64,000 nt of DNA from Sesamum alatum (Eukaryota > Streptophyta > Magnoliopsida > Lamiales > Pedaliaceae), in contig JACGWO010000004.1 in assembly GCA_034509735.1 (NCBI GenBank), positions 15,233,395-15,297,394 of the forward strand. Direction: 5' to 3'. Below, piece after piece: positions 61,894 through 64,000 of this stretch. The notes beneath the pieces were generated by a model that saw only the letters and a program-made list of their open reading frames with translations, was not told the origin of the DNA and did not search any database. Position 1 is the stretch's first letter. Each line of letters starts with the position of its first letter. The position numbers and the translations under genes were made by a program.

Positions 61894-63930
61894 ATGTCTT
61901 CTTCTACTCCATCGGATGAGTCCATACAGTTTGTAGGGAGTGGATTGGAGGTGATGATGTCTCCGCCACCTCTTCCGTAGGGGGCGGCATCTAGTCACGC
62001 AACCCACCACCGCAGTCGGAGGTGGAGCCTGAGAAACCTCGCCCACGTCCCTAGGCATTTATTGGACGAGGAGGAGGAGGATGACAGTGTGGACGAGGTA
62101 GGGAGTACCACCAAGGGAGACGATGAAACCGGTTCTTCCCCTAAGGAGGAATGAGAGGAGCCGCCGGAGGCGGAGGATGTAGAGGGGGAGGAGGAAGATC
62201 GGGAGGCATGTCCCCTTCCTCCGGAGAGGGCCTCCTTCTTCAGGGCCTCCGACGCCGCCCGACCGAAGGAGGATTATGGAACCCCCATGGCTATACTATT
62301 TATGTTGCCACCCGATCGAAGGAGGATTATGGAACCCTCCCCCTGGCTGCTTGTGTTTTTATTGGGCCCAGTTGAGGGCTGGCCTTAGGTTTCCCCTCCT
62401 TGCCTTTATCAAGACGTCGCCAAGTTGTTTAGGGTTCCTTTTAACCAGTTAACTCCCAACTCCTTCCGCCTTCTTGCTAGTTTTGCCATGATTTTCAAGT
62501 ACCATAGTTGGCCTGCCTCTAGTTAGCATTTTTTCCTTTGCTTTTAATTAAGAAAATTTGAGCCTAGTATCTTTCACTTCTACCCCCAGAGGGGGGTTGA
62601 CTTCCTGCCTGCCCCGAGTGCCCCTAAATCTTGGAGGGGCAACTTCTTTTTTGTGCCCCCCTCACTTTCTTGGACCTTCCCTTATGAATGGATCATCGAT
62701 CTCCCCCCTGTTGATCCAGTGGCTGGGAAGGACAAGCTACCAGCCCTTGCCACCTTTTTGGAGGAGTTGAATGAGGACCCCTATGATGTCAGTGGTCTCA
62801 TAGAGGAGGGGCTCCTCTGGGTTTGGGTTGAGCCCCAAGGAGGTCCCCTAGAGGAGCCTCTGGGTATCCTTCATTTTTTCTTTATTCTTTGAGTGTCTTC
62901 TTGCTTTATTGCATGTTTTCTGATGTTATACTCCTTCTTCTACGCAGATAAAGTCATGTTCGACAAGCTGCTCAGGGAAACCTCCCATGGGAGTCCAGTG
63001 GGGACGCCCTCCGCTACGCGCACTCCCCAGGGGACCCCGGCTCCAGGCGATGGAAAAGGGAAGCGAGCTGCCACCCCCTCCCATGGTGGATCTTCCAAAC
63101 GGGTGAAGGGGGTTCCTTGCGGGTGTCTACCCGATCGACCACGGCTCCCCCACCCCCGCCTCCTCCTTCTGGGGGTTCCTCCCCCCGCCGCCAGCATTTT
63201 GTTCCATACTGGGGGGTGTGTGCCCACCAGTCCCTGTTACAAGAGAGGGAAGGAGAGTCCGAGTTGGCTACCGGGTTCTTGCGGGGGCTGATCTTTCCGG
63301 TGGACCGTTGTTCGCTAGGCTCCCTTCCTAGAGAGGAGCTGGTTGGGGCCTTCGCCTCCAGATGGCCAAGGTATGATATTTTAGCCTGGGGTTAGCTTTT
63401 TGCTTTCGCATCTTGGCAAAACTTTGAACTTAGATGTTTTTTTCTTGTAGGTGGCTTCCATGGTGGGGGAGCTTTTGAGCCGACCCTTGGGGACCCTCCC
63501 TCCTCCTACTGACCTCTAGCGAAAGCGGCTAGAGGATCGTGTGGAGCGGCTGGCCTCTGATCTGGCCGAGCTGAAGGAGGACAAGAAGGAGGTTATGGAG
63601 AAGTACTAGCAGGCGGAGAAGGAAAGAAAGAAACTACAGTAGGACTTCTTGGCTTTATCCCAAGATCAATCGGAGGCCCTTCGGCAGGCGACCGACAAGG
63701 CTCGCTTGGAATTTTCCTCACACAAATGAGAGCAAATAGTTCTTGGAGTCGTACTGGGACAGCCGCCTCCTAGACTATAAGCAGTCCGAGGAATTCTAAG
63801 GAGAGGTGGCCAAGATTGCGGGGCCATTCTTGAAGTATGGCTTTACTGCGTGTCAAGAACTGTTTGCGGCCCAAAGCTATCCTCCGGAGGGGCAGACCTC
63901 TCCTTCTTGGACTATGACAGAGTTGTGAAG
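61894..63930 (+). pseudogene. Gypsy-type transposon gag-like protein (Transposase_28-like), degenerate
   Basis: Starts MSSSTPSDESIQFVGSG and runs through an acidic Glu/Asp-rich segment. Then comes the domain with VAKLFRVPFNQLTPNSFRLL (near 62410-62480) and WRGNFFFVPPSLSWTFPYEW (near 62630-62690). It ends in a Pro-rich linker and a long coiled coil (about 63530-63720). This order is that of the plant 'putative gypsy type transposon' family. In-frame stops occur (e.g. near 61978, 62152, 63608). Two stretches (62869-62948 and 63371-63450) look like GT-AG introns. The rest of the element lies beyond the window. Confidence 0.7.
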
Positions 63931-64000
63931 AGGGCCCCAAACCCCTTTGCTCCTCCTCCCCCCATGATTAAGTCTTCTTTCCCTTGATCAAGTAACAAGC

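Noticed and set aside
62940..63395. Overlapping frames of 92-132 codons
   Set aside because: Pro/Gly-rich linker of the gag-like gene in alternative frames; not separate genes.

Overview
This window is plant nuclear DNA, most likely from an asterid-type eudicot. The evidence is GT-AG introns in two ordinary plant genes, plant-type LTR retrotransposons with initiator-Met-tRNA primer sites, a CACTA transposon, an L1-type LINE and an endogenous pararetrovirus. I infer the lineage only from the general feel of the protein sequences. Only two host genes are convincing: a complete oligopeptide transporter of the OPT family (2056-4765, six exons, 754 residues) and a complete class-P alcohol dehydrogenase, ADH1-like (11901-13980, ten exons, 379 residues). 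Both are on the + strand, about 7 kb apart. AT-rich DNA with small inverted-repeat elements and tandem or direct duplications lies between them.

From 14 kb onward almost everything is mobile DNA, and much of it is nested. A 5.05 kb non-autonomous LTR element (14073-19126, TSD GAAAC) landed 92 bp after the ADH stop codon; inside it is a roughly 38-bp minisatellite. Next is a 3.75 kb terminal-inverted-repeat element (19402-23154). It contains a probable solo LTR, which in turn contains a non-autonomous hAT element (20214-21525, 8-bp TSD). After about 2.5 kb of AT-rich DNA, a second terminal-inverted-repeat element with a perfect 9-bp TSD spans 25668-41113. Inside it lies a minus-strand L1-type LINE, split by a young Ty1/copia element (27971-38285, LTRs about 2.0 kb, TSD GACAC).

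The third nest occupies 41.9-56 kb. A decayed Ty3/gypsy element has its gag split by a short terminal-inverted-repeat element with a 9-bp TSD. That small element holds an almost full-length endogenous caulimovirid (about 45760-53575), whose polymerase region is itself split by another palindromic element (49350-49745). The viral order is primer-binding site, capsid-like region with zinc knuckle, movement protein, protease, reverse transcriptase/RNase H, transactivator-like region, then promoter and leader. Capsid before movement protein fits cavemovirus/solendovirus-type genomes. Solo or truncated LTRs related to the copia family lie at 42438-44494, 54125-56083 and 56089-58079.

The right end holds a degenerate CACTA element (from 58939, transposase on the minus strand) and, from about 60.8 kb, a degenerate gypsy-type gag-like gene that runs off the window. 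I see no tRNA, rRNA or CRISPR. I found no clear new molecular system; the most informative signal is the depth and order of the nested insertions, most of them supported by target-site duplications readable by eye. All calls are by eye; no database search or alignment program was run.
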